Of a stretch of 64,000 nt of DNA, positions 55,996-64,000 are shown piece after piece. The first letter of the stretch is position 1. Each line of letters starts with the position of its first letter. This DNA is from Pigmentiphaga litoralis (lineage in GTDB: Bacteria > Pseudomonadota > Gammaproteobacteria > Burkholderiales > Burkholderiaceae_B). Both the position numbers and the translations under genes were made by a program. Where the stretch lies: positions 3,569,030 through 3,633,029 of the forward strand of contig NZ_BMXQ01000001.1 in NCBI RefSeq assembly GCF_014651835.1, read 5' to 3'. The notes under the pieces are model-generated. The model had not been told where the DNA came from. It worked only from the letters and a program-made list of their open reading frames with translations, and ran no database searches.

Positions 55996-56675
55996 CCGTC
56001 AAGACCACCCGTATCCGGTGGACCTGCCATCGACTGGTCCCCAGCCGTTTTCCGCCCACCAGCCTGTACGACCGCGTGGCCGACCCGGCCGACCTGGACA
56101 TTATTTTTGCGATCGAAAACCTGACCAATCCCCGGGTGCGGGACGAAGTGGGCGCGCTGCAACTGGTGCCGGCGGCCGACCGGGTGAGCGGTGAAGGCAC
56201 CACACCGATCATGGCGGCGTTCACCCATCTGAATCCGGCGGGAAGCCGCTTTACCGATGGTTCGTGGGGCGTGTATTACGCCGGCGAGTCGCTCGAAACC
56301 GCGATTGCCGAAACCATGTACCACCGCGCCCGCTTCCTGGCCGCGACCAGCGAACCGGCCATGGAAATCGACATGCGCCATTACCTGGCGAACCTGTCGG
56401 CGTCCCTGCACGACGTGCGGGGCAAGCAGGCGGAATTGCCCGGCCTGTACGACCCCGTGAATTATTCGGTGGCTCAGCGTTTTGCGCGTACGCTGCGCAC
56501 CGACAACAGCTGGGGCATCGTGTACGACAGCGTGCGGCGGCCCGAAGGCCAGTGCGTCGCCGTGTTCCGGCCCAAGGCCCTGGCGAACTGCCGCCAGTCG
56601 CAGCACGTGGCCTTTGTGTGGGACGGCAGCAAGATGAGCGGCTGGTATTCGAAGTCGGCGATCACGCCGGTGTAA
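55992..56675 (+). CDS. RES-domain toxin (NAD-degrading family)
   Basis: The 227-residue protein has the RES domain: Arg86 (GSRFTDG), Tyr95-Tyr96 (GVYYAGESLETAIAE), Glu103 and Ser180 (YDSVRRPEG), the conserved Arg-Glu-Ser residues of the family. RES toxins break down NAD+ and arrest growth when not bound by the Xre antitoxin. An N-terminal extension of about 75 residues precedes the domain. Coupled to the antitoxin by four overlapping bases. Confidence 0.9.
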   Translation: MTVKTTRIRWTCHRLVPSRFPPTSLYDRVADPADLDIIFAIENLTNPRVRDEVGALQLVPAADRVSGEGTTPIMAAFTHLNPAGSRFTDGSWGVYYAGESLETAIAETMYHRARFLAATSEPAMEIDMRHYLANLSASLHDVRGKQAELPGLYDPVNYSVAQRFARTLRTDNSWGIVYDSVRRPEGQCVAVFRPKALANCRQSQHVAFVWDGSKMSGWYSKSAITPV

Positions 56676-56752
56676 TGCCGATGCGGCCGGCACCGCCCTG
56701 GCCGCCGATACACGCAGGATCAATCGGCAGGCGTCGGCAACAGCGTTCGACA

Positions 56753-57574
56753 TCAACCCGTTCGTTTCAGCCAGGGCCGCACCCACCCCAACCCCCGCGT
56801 CGTCCCCCCGGTTTCCGCTCCATACCGCGGCCGGTATTCGGCGCCGATCCAGCCGTCCCATCCGCACTCGGCCGACAGGGTGTCGATCACCTCGAACAGG
56901 TGCGCGTAATTGACTTCGCCCTGATCCGGTTCATGCCGGTCGGGCACGCCTGCGATCTGCAGGTGTCCCACGCGGCCGGTCGGCAGCAGGGCGCGCAGGC
57001 GCGTGGTCAGGTCGCCTTCCATGATCTGGCAGTGGTACAGGTCCATCTGCACGCGCAGGTGGGGGGAATCGATATCGGACACAATGCCGTGGGCTTCGGC
57101 CTGGCGATTGAGCAGGTAGCCGGGCATGTCGCGGGTGTTGATCGGTTCGATCAGCAGCGTGCGGCCCGCCGTGCGCGCCTGGTCGGCAGCCCACGCCAGG
57201 TTTTCTCGATAGGTGTCGAGACACAGGGACCGGTCGATGCCGGCCGGGGCGACGCCCGCCATCACATGGATACGCGGGCAAGCGAACGCTTCGGCATAGG
57301 TCAGGGCCGCATCGATGCTGCCGCGAAAGTCGTCCTGCCGGCCGGGCAAGGCGGCCAGGCCGCGTTCACCCGCGACCCAATCGCCCGGCGGCGCGTTCAT
57401 CAACACGTTCGTCAGGCTGGCATCCTGCAGGCGCAAGGCCAGCGCGGCCTGTGGCCAGTCATAGGGGAACATGAATTCGACCGCCTCGAATCCGTCGTGC
57501 GCCGCCGCGGCGAAACGGTCGGGAAAGGCGTGCTCGGCATACATCATGGACAGGTTGGCGGCAAAGCGGGGCAT
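56753..57574 (-). CDS. Hydroxypyruvate isomerase family protein (Hyi/OtnI-like)
   Basis: The 273-residue TIM barrel begins [21 protein letters not shown] and has [15 protein letters not shown] near 143, [13 protein letters not shown] near 180 and a GAEYRPR end region, all typical of hydroxypyruvate isomerase and 2-oxo-tetronate isomerase. It would interconvert hydroxypyruvate or an oxo-tetronate with its aldehyde form; no partner genes of the tetronate pathway are adjacent. AGGA lies seven bases before the ATG. Confidence 0.85.
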   Translation of the reverse strand: MPRFAANLSMMYAEHAFPDRFAAAAHDGFEAVEFMFPYDWPQAALALRLQDASLTNVLMNAPPGDWVAGERGLAALPGRQDDFRGSIDAALTYAEAFACPRIHVMAGVAPAGIDRSLCLDTYRENLAWAADQARTAGRTLLIEPINTRDMPGYLLNRQAEAHGIVSDIDSPHLRVQMDLYHCQIMEGDLTTRLRALLPTGRVGHLQIAGVPDRHEPDQGEVNYAHLFEVIDTLSAECGWDGWIGAEYRPRYGAETGGTTRGLGWVRPWLKRTG

Positions 57575-57663
57575 GGGCGGTCCTGGTATGCGCATCGGGG
57601 ATCGATCCGCAGCACGATAGCCGATTGCAGACGGACCGCGGCCAAGACACCCGCCCAAATACA

Positions 57664-57690
57664 AACAGGCCGCAATCGCGGCCTGTTTTT
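57664..57690. terminator. Intrinsic terminator downstream of rhlE
   Basis: AACAGGCCGC (57664-57673) pairs perfectly with GCGGCCTGTT (57678-57687) around AATC. A T-run follows on the plus strand and a T-rich tract on the minus strand, where rhlE transcription arrives. Confidence 0.75.
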
Positions 57691-57738
57691 CTACACCCTG
57701 ACGACCACCGCTACCACGATGCCGTCACCCCTTGCGCA

Positions 57739-59205
<1,467 letters not shown>

Positions 59206-59568
59206 AGCAACTCCAGCGACAGCCGGTCGCTTGACGAGGCAAGCGACTCCAATCAAGGCAGCCGGAAGGGGAATAGGGAGGTGAGCCAGTGGAGGCGCCG
59301 ACCGTGTGGGTGAACCGCGGGGAAAGATGACCGCCGGGGTGACCACAGCCGTGGCGAAACTGGAAGCTCGTATGCGGATTGGAGCCGCATGCCGTTCTGA
59401 CCATTGTACCTGGGAACGCTTTTTAAGTGTTTACCCTAGTGACTTGGACAGGGGACGGCAGTATATTCAGCACTGTTGTTTCACTATTAAATCCGTGTTT
59501 TACATATAAAACACGTGGCGCGGGTTAGCCGCTGCGCCTCACAGTACTCATACCCCTTGGAGAACACC
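59206..59568. other. Divergent intergenic region between rhlE and the cupin operon
   Basis: This 363-base stretch carries the promoter of rhlE on the minus strand (a TACAAT -10 candidate at 59408-59403, which would give a leader of about 190 bases) and the palindrome and promoter of the cupin operon. No small gene was seen. Confidence 0.45.
59494..59515. promoter_or_regulatory. Perfect palindrome, candidate operator of the cupin-NadX operon
   Basis: CGTGTTTTA-N4-TAAAACACG has nine perfect pairs around four bases, 54 bases before the cupin start. It lies near a weak -10-like TACATA. The IclR regulator encoded in the same operon (61137) is the obvious candidate to bind it. Confidence 0.55.
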
Positions 59569-60117
59569 ATGACGGACATGTCGGAACAAGGCCAGGTCGC
59601 CAGCACGCTGACCCAGCCGGAAGGCACGGATTTCGCATCCTGGATGAACTCGCGCGTTGCGCGGTTCTCGACGCGCAAATATGACTGGGACGCGCTCAAG
59701 TTCCAGGCCGACTTCGATCCCAAGTACCGCCGGGCGCAAATGCGCTACGTGGGCACGGGCGGCACCGGCGTGGCCGCCGACGCCAACACCGTGCCGTCGG
59801 AACATTTCACGTTCTCGACCATGGTGATCCCGGCCGGCCATGAAGGCCCTTCGCATATCCATACCGACGTCGAAGAAATCTTTTTCGTGATCCGCGGCAA
59901 GCTGAAGGTCGTGCTGGAAAAGGACGGCGAGCGCTTCGAAACCATCCTGACCGACCGTGACCTCGTGTCCGTGCCGCCAGGCGTGTATCGCGAAGAAATC
60001 AACATTGGCGACGAAGATGCCCTGATGTGCGTGATGCTCGGCGCCAAGAAGCCGGTCACCCCGACGTATCCGCCCGAGCACCCGCTCGCGGCCATCAAGC
60101 GCAACCTGGGCAAGTAA
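59569..60117 (+). CDS. Cupin-domain protein
   Basis: The 182-residue protein has a cupin_2 barrel with metal-ligand motif H-I-H (His96, His98) and Glu102, GPSHIHTDVEEIFFVIRGKLKVVL, followed by the second cupin motif near 128-160 (DLVSVPPGVYREEINIG). Small cupins in catabolic operons may be dioxygenases, isomerases or binding proteins; the function is not known. ATG at 59569 has GGAG seven bases upstream. First gene of the operon. Confidence 0.85.
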   Translation: MTDMSEQGQVASTLTQPEGTDFASWMNSRVARFSTRKYDWDALKFQADFDPKYRRAQMRYVGTGGTGVAADANTVPSEHFTFSTMVIPAGHEGPSHIHTDVEEIFFVIRGKLKVVLEKDGERFETILTDRDLVSVPPGVYREEINIGDEDALMCVMLGAKKPVTPTYPPEHPLAAIKRNLGK

Positions 60118-60207
60118 TCCACTGCCCGTTGCGTGCCGCCAGTCACTTGCCATCCGCAAGTTGCTGGCAGCTGTCCATCCCGCGCGAAACCTCATCAGGA
60201 ATACGCT

Positions 60208-61140
60208 GTGTCGAACGCCGCCCAGAATGACGCCCAGAAGCCGGGACCTGCCGGTAGTCCCCCCGCGCCAGGCCTGCCCTCGCGCGAGACCCTGGATCTG
60301 CTCGACAACCGCTTTCCGGAACGTTCCGTGGTCACCGCCGGCGGCACGCTCTGTTATAGAGAGGCGGGAACATTGAGCGCGGACGGCACGGCGATCGTTC
60401 TGCTACACGGCATCGGTTCGGGCGCCGGCTCGTGGCTGCGCGCCGCGGTGGGGCTGTCGGACACGACCCGCGTGATTGCGTGGGACGCGCCGGGGTATGG
60501 GGCATCGACACCGCTGTCGCCCGCCGCCCCTGTCGCCGCGGACTACGCGGCGCAGGTGCACGCGCTGCTGCAGGCGCTGAAGGTGGACCGCTGCATTCTG
60601 GCGGGCCATTCCCTTGGCGCCATCATGGCCAGTTGTTACGCCCACGGCCTGGGCAAGGACATCGTAAAAAGCCTGGTGTTGCTGAGCCCCGCGTGGGGCT
60701 ATGGCAATCCGGCCATGGCCGAGCGCCAGCCGGTGGTGCGCAGCGAAAGGCTGCGCGCGCTGGATGAGCTTGGCATCGAACAGATGGCGCTCAAACGCGC
60801 CAACAAGATGCTTTCGCCAGCGCAGGAACCCGAGGCGCTGGCCTGGGTGCGCTGGAACATGGAACGGCTGAACCTGGCCGGCTACCGCCAGGCCGTCGAG
60901 CTGCTGTGCGGCGACGACATCGGCCGCTACACCGACCTGCCCGCCGGCCTGCCGGTGCAGGTGCATTCCGGTGACGAAGACAGCGTGACGCCGCCTGCCG
61001 GCTGCCGCGCCATTGCCGACCAGTTCGGCGCACCGTACGCGGGCATTGCGCGGTCGGGCCACGCCTGCCACATCGAGCGGCCCGAGGCGGTTGCCGCGAT
61101 CCTGGGCCAGGCGTTTGCCGACCTGCAGGCCCGGCCATGA
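60208..61140 (+). CDS. Alpha/beta-hydrolase
   Basis: The 310-residue hydrolase has the oxyanion segment LLHGIGSGAGSW, nucleophile Ser135 in GHSLG, acid Asp258 (GDEDSVTP) and His285 or His288 (SGHACHIERPE). Members near ring-cleavage genes hydrolyse C-C or ester bonds. GTG at 60208 has AGGA eight bases upstream. Its stop overlaps the IclR start. Confidence 0.87.
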   Translation: MSNAAQNDAQKPGPAGSPPAPGLPSRETLDLLDNRFPERSVVTAGGTLCYREAGTLSADGTAIVLLHGIGSGAGSWLRAAVGLSDTTRVIAWDAPGYGASTPLSPAAPVAADYAAQVHALLQALKVDRCILAGHSLGAIMASCYAHGLGKDIVKSLVLLSPAWGYGNPAMAERQPVVRSERLRALDELGIEQMALKRANKMLSPAQEPEALAWVRWNMERLNLAGYRQAVELLCGDDIGRYTDLPAGLPVQVHSGDEDSVTPPAGCRAIADQFGAPYAGIARSGHACHIERPEAVAAILGQAFADLQARP

Positions 61141-61988
61141 CCGAACAATCGCTGCACGTCGAATCCCTGCCGGGCGACAACGGCGCGGACGACAGTACCG
61201 ACGACACCGCCAACGCCGACCGCTATATCGTTCCGGGACTGGAACGCGGCCTGCGCCTGCTGTGCCAGTTCAGCCGCCAGGAAAAGACCCTGTCGGCGCC
61301 GGAATTTGCGCGCCGGCTGGGCCTGCCCCGCTCCACCATTTTCCGCCTGCTCACGACCCTGGAAAGCCTGGGCTTCGTGGAACGCGCCGAAGGCGGCCGC
61401 AGCTATCGCCTGGGCATGGCGGTATTGAGCCTCGGCTTCGAATATCTTGCCTCGCTGGAACTGACCGAGCTGGGCACGCCGTTGCTGCAGCGGCTGCGCG
61501 ACGACATCGGCTATTCGTGCAACCTGGTGGTGCGCGACGCGCGGTCGATTGTGTACGTGGCCAAGGTGTCGGCGCCCACCCTCTTCCCCAGCGCGGTCAG
61601 TCTGGGTACCCGCCTGCCCGCCCATGCCACCGTGCTGGGCCGCGTGGCCTTGTGGGACCTGACGCTGGCCGAACTGCGCGACCTGTACCGCTCCGACGAA
61701 CTGGAGCAGTTTTCGCCCAGCACGCCCACCACGGTGTCGGCGCTGCATGACCTGCTGCAGCAGGACCGCCGCCAAGGCTATGCGATGGGATCGGGCTTCT
61801 ACGAGCCCAGCATTACCAGTATCGGCGCACCCGTGCGCAACCACAGCGGCCAGATCATCGCCGCCATGGGCGCCGCGCTGCCGTCGGCCCGCGTCGAACA
61901 GGGCCGCCTGACCGAACTGATCCAGAAAGTGCGCGGCACCGCCGACGACCTGTCGCGGCTGCTGGATTACTCGCCGCACCCCAATTAG
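61137..61988 (+). CDS. IclR-family transcriptional regulator
   Basis: The 283-residue protein has an acidic N-terminal stretch of about 35 residues, a winged helix (SAPEFARRLGLPRSTIFRLLTTLESLGFVERAEGG) and the IclR ligand domain (GYSCNLVVRDARSIVYVAKVSAP; ATVLGRVALW; YAMGSGFYEPSITSIGAPVRNHSG). It probably controls the operon in which it lies, likely through the palindrome at 59494. Confidence 0.9.
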   Translation: MTEQSLHVESLPGDNGADDSTDDTANADRYIVPGLERGLRLLCQFSRQEKTLSAPEFARRLGLPRSTIFRLLTTLESLGFVERAEGGRSYRLGMAVLSLGFEYLASLELTELGTPLLQRLRDDIGYSCNLVVRDARSIVYVAKVSAPTLFPSAVSLGTRLPAHATVLGRVALWDLTLAELRDLYRSDELEQFSPSTPTTVSALHDLLQQDRRQGYAMGSGFYEPSITSIGAPVRNHSGQIIAAMGAALPSARVEQGRLTELIQKVRGTADDLSRLLDYSPHPN

Positions 61989-62004
61989 CCTTACCCCTTG
62001 TAGC

Positions 62005-62022
62005 GGACAGCCGTCGCTGTCC
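62005..62022 (+). other. Hairpin directly before the nadX ribosome-binding site
   Basis: GGACAGC (62005-62011) pairs perfectly with GCTGTCC (62016-62022) around CGTC, and the AGGAG ribosome-binding site follows at once. It could mark an RNA processing point or tune translation of nadX relative to iclR. Confidence 0.3.
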
Positions 62023-62035
62023 AGGAGCCCTGACC

Positions 62036-62842
62036 ATGTTGAAAGTCGCGATGATCGGATGCGGTGCCATCGGCACCAGCGTCCTCGAAATCCTGAAAAA
62101 TGACGCCGAGATCTCGGTCTCGTGTGTGATCGTGGGCGAAGCGTTCCGCGCCGCCGCGCAGGACACCCTGGCGCGCGTGGCGCCCCAGGCCAAGGTCGTG
62201 ACCCGTCTGGCCGAAGCCGGCGAGCGGCCGGATCTGCTGGTGGAGTGCGCCGGTCATAGCGCGCTGGCCGAGCACGTCATTCCGGCCTTGCAGCAGGGCA
62301 TTCCTTGCGTCGTGGTGTCGATCGGCGCGCTGTCGGACACCGACATTGCCGCGAAGCTCGAAGTTGCCGCGCGGGAAGGCAAGACGCAGGTGCAATTGCT
62401 GTCGGGCGCCATCGGCGGGATCGACGCCCTGGCCGCAGCCCGGATCGGCGGTCTGGATTCCGTGGTCTACACGGGCCGCAAGCCTGCCAATGCCTGGAAG
62501 GACACGCCGGCTGACGGCGCTTTCGATCTGGACGCGCTGACCCAGCCCACCGTGATCTTTGAAGGCTCGGCCGGCGAAGCCGCCCGCCTGTATCCCAAGA
62601 ACGCCAACGTGGCCGCGACCCTGTCGCTGGCTGGCGTAGGCCTGGACAAGACCCAGGTCCGCCTGATCGCCGATCCCACCAGCAAGGAAAACGTGCATCA
62701 CGTGCAGGCCAGCGGCGCCTTCGGCAGCTTCGAACTGACCATGCGTGGCCGCCCGCTTGCCGCCAATCCCAAGACCTCTGCCCTGACGGTCTACAGCGTC
62801 GTGCGCGCCATCGGCAACATGGCCCACGCCGTCGCCATCTGA
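62036..62842 (+). CDS. nadX: L-aspartate dehydrogenase-like protein
   Basis: The 268-residue protein has an N-terminal Rossmann domain (IGCGAIG at 7-13; VECAGHSALAEHV near 68) and the DUF108 C-terminal domain (LYPKNANVAATLSLAG; NVHHVQASGAFGSFEL). NadX makes iminoaspartate from aspartate in NAD synthesis. Here no nadA or nadC is adjacent; similar genes next to Bug receptors are common in catabolic operons, so its substrate may differ. Confidence 0.8.
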   Translation: MLKVAMIGCGAIGTSVLEILKNDAEISVSCVIVGEAFRAAAQDTLARVAPQAKVVTRLAEAGERPDLLVECAGHSALAEHVIPALQQGIPCVVVSIGALSDTDIAAKLEVAAREGKTQVQLLSGAIGGIDALAAARIGGLDSVVYTGRKPANAWKDTPADGAFDLDALTQPTVIFEGSAGEAARLYPKNANVAATLSLAGVGLDKTQVRLIADPTSKENVHHVQASGAFGSFELTMRGRPLAANPKTSALTVYSVVRAIGNMAHAVAI

Positions 62843-62872
62843 TTTTTTTTGTCTGCCAGGAGTCTGTTTCCC

Positions 62873-63868
62873 ATGTTTACCCGTCGCACTTTCGTTGCCG
62901 CCGTCGTCGCGGCCCTGGCCACCACCACCGTCCACGCCCAGCAGGGCGATGACGCCGCCGCCGTGACCGCGCTCAAGTCGGCGCCCTTCCGTGTCGTGGC
63001 GCCCTTCCCGCCCGGCGGTCCGATCGACGTGCTGGCGCGCATCTTCGCGACCGGTCTGCAGGCCAAATACGGCCAGAGCGCCGTGGTGGAGAACAAGCCG
63101 GGCGCCGCGGGCAACATCGGCATCGACATCGTCAAGCGCGCGGCGGGCGATGGTCACACGCTGCTGGTCGTGCCGGCCGGCAACATGACGATCAACCCGA
63201 CGCTGCTCAAGGACCTGCCCTACAACGTCGAAGCGGACTTCCTGCCGATCGGCATGATCGCCAAGGCCCCGAACGTGATCGCGGTGAACCCGTCGGTGCC
63301 GGTCAAGTCGATTGCCGACCTGGTCACCTACAGCAAGGCCAACAAGGGCACCGTGTCGTACGGATCGCCCGGCGTGGGCAGCGGCCTGCACCTGGCCGGT
63401 GAACTGTTCAAGCAGGCCAGCGGCGCCGACATCCTGCACGTGCCGTACAAGGGCACGACCCAGGCGCTGAACGACGTGCTGGGCGGCCAGATCCAGGTCA
63501 TTTTCGCGAACCTGCCGACCCTGATGCCGCACATCAAGTCCGGCAAGCTGCGCGCCCTGGCCGTGACCGACGCGACCCGCACCCCGCTCATGCCCGACCT
63601 GCCCACGCTGGGCGAGACGGGCATCAAGGGTGTGGAAGTGACGTCGTGGTATGGCCTCTTCGCCCCCAAGGCCACGCCGCCGGCGATTGCGGCGCAACTG
63701 GCACGTGACGTGACCGCGATCATGAGCGAACCCGCCACCCTGGATACGCTGACGGCGCAGGCCCTGAGCGTGTCGCCACTGCGCCTGAACGATTTCAGCC
63801 AGGCGATCCGTGTCGAGACGGCCACCTGGGCCAAGGTCATCAAGGAACGCAACATCACGGCGGAATAA
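62873..63868 (+). CDS. Bug/TctC-family periplasmic substrate-binding protein (3 of 3), Tat-like signal
   Basis: The 331-residue receptor has family motifs APFPPGGPIDVLAR, VVENKPGAAGNIGIDIV, SPGVGSGLHLAGEL and HVPYKGTTQALNDVLGGQ. Its N-terminus MFTRRTFVAAVVAALATTTVHAQ contains TRRTFVA, close to the Tat consensus S/T-R-R-x-F, unlike the other two receptors. Tat or Sec export can only be judged by experiment. No TctAB genes in the window. AGGAG lies 11 bases before the ATG. Confidence 0.9.
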   Translation: MFTRRTFVAAVVAALATTTVHAQQGDDAAAVTALKSAPFRVVAPFPPGGPIDVLARIFATGLQAKYGQSAVVENKPGAAGNIGIDIVKRAAGDGHTLLVVPAGNMTINPTLLKDLPYNVEADFLPIGMIAKAPNVIAVNPSVPVKSIADLVTYSKANKGTVSYGSPGVGSGLHLAGELFKQASGADILHVPYKGTTQALNDVLGGQIQVIFANLPTLMPHIKSGKLRALAVTDATRTPLMPDLPTLGETGIKGVEVTSWYGLFAPKATPPAIAAQLARDVTAIMSEPATLDTLTAQALSVSPLRLNDFSQAIRVETATWAKVIKERNITAE

Positions 63869-63891
63869 ACGGCCCTTTCCGTTCCGCTGCC

Positions 63892-63934
63892 AGCCGGCCC
63901 CGCGCGTCTCTCTCACGCGGGGGCCGGCTTTTTT
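63892..63934 (+). terminator. Strong intrinsic terminator of the cupin-NadX-Bug operon
   Basis: AGCCGGCCCCGCG pairs with CGCGGGGGCCGGCT (one bulge) around an 11-base loop, followed by a T-run to 63934. Confidence 0.9.
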
Positions 63935-63956
63935 ACGTCGACCGTCCGGGCCGCCC

Positions 63957-64000
63957 CTATAACCAGCTGGCGATCTGATCGCCCGCAATGCAGCCGGGCA
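63957..64000 (-). CDS. Possible C-terminus of a convergent gene (cut by window edge)
   Basis: On the minus strand the sequence reads ...PGCIAGDQIASWL followed by TAG (63959-63957). It starts right after the terminator of the convergent operon, as a gene end would. Only 13 residues are visible and no family can be named. Confidence 0.35.
   Translation of the reverse strand, partial: PGCIAGDQIASWL

Noticed and set aside
62841..62872. T-run after nadX as a terminator
   Set aside because: A run of eight T follows the nadX stop, but there is no hairpin before it and the Bug receptor gene starts 30 bases later; read-through is expected.

Overview
The window is chromosomal DNA of a GC-rich betaproteobacterium of the order Burkholderiales, most likely an Alcaligenaceae genus near Bordetella, Achromobacter or Pigmentiphaga. 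The basis is codon use, three solitary Bug/TctC-type substrate-binding proteins, small proteins typical of the order (DUF3567, DUF3717, Smg) and the gene order def-fmt-rsmB-DUF4390-ntrY-response regulator-trkA-trkH. The genus is an inference. I saw no tRNA, rRNA, CRISPR array, insertion sequence or prophage.

1-21.7 kb is accessory catabolic DNA. Cluster A (447-5028) is a tightly overlapping operon: dienelactone hydrolase fused to an NTF2-like domain, ring-hydroxylating dioxygenase alpha and beta subunits, an isochorismatase-fold protein lacking the usual catalytic residues, and an SDR dehydrogenase. A divergent AraC regulator (partial, at the left edge) faces it across three direct repeats. 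Next come a TetR regulator with an EamA exporter, and a propionyl-CoA synthetase (prpE). Cluster B (8.9-21.7 kb) holds two further dioxygenase alpha/beta pairs that are paralogous to each other, one Rieske ferredoxin, two Bug receptors, an SDR, a fumarylacetoacetate-hydrolase-family enzyme, an HpcH/HpaI aldolase, an MmgE/PrpD protein, an MFS transporter and a GntR/FCD regulator. Four promoters in cluster B carry the same TGNATACATTTTT-type operator at or just after the predicted transcription start. This points to a previously unannotated GntR regulon covering uptake, ring dihydroxylation, later cleavage steps and export.

21.8-42 kb is mostly housekeeping: metH, a YbdK-type glutamate-cysteine ligase, DUF3567, then a long minus-strand operon (38.2 to 28.0 kb) of def, fmt, rsmB, DUF4390, ntrY, a response regulator lacking its AAA+ domain, trkA, trkH and a CobW-like mini-protein. 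An AraC plus FAH-family pair follows. dprA is interrupted by an apparent single-base deletion, and smg comes next.

42-59 kb holds topB (topoisomerase III with a histone-H1-like lysine tail), two tandem paralogous lipoproteins, a SET-domain methyltransferase, a glycine-zipper envelope protein, a Nudix hydrolase, an AraC/SDR pair, bfd and bfr with a Fur-box-like site, prfC, an Xre-RES toxin-antitoxin pair with its own operator-promoter, a hydroxypyruvate-isomerase-family protein and rhlE.

59.5-63.9 kb is a third catabolic operon: cupin, alpha/beta hydrolase, IclR regulator, NadX-type dehydrogenase and a third Bug receptor with a Tat-like signal. It is preceded by a perfect palindrome and ends at a strong terminator. 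The last bases may hold the C-terminus of a convergent gene.
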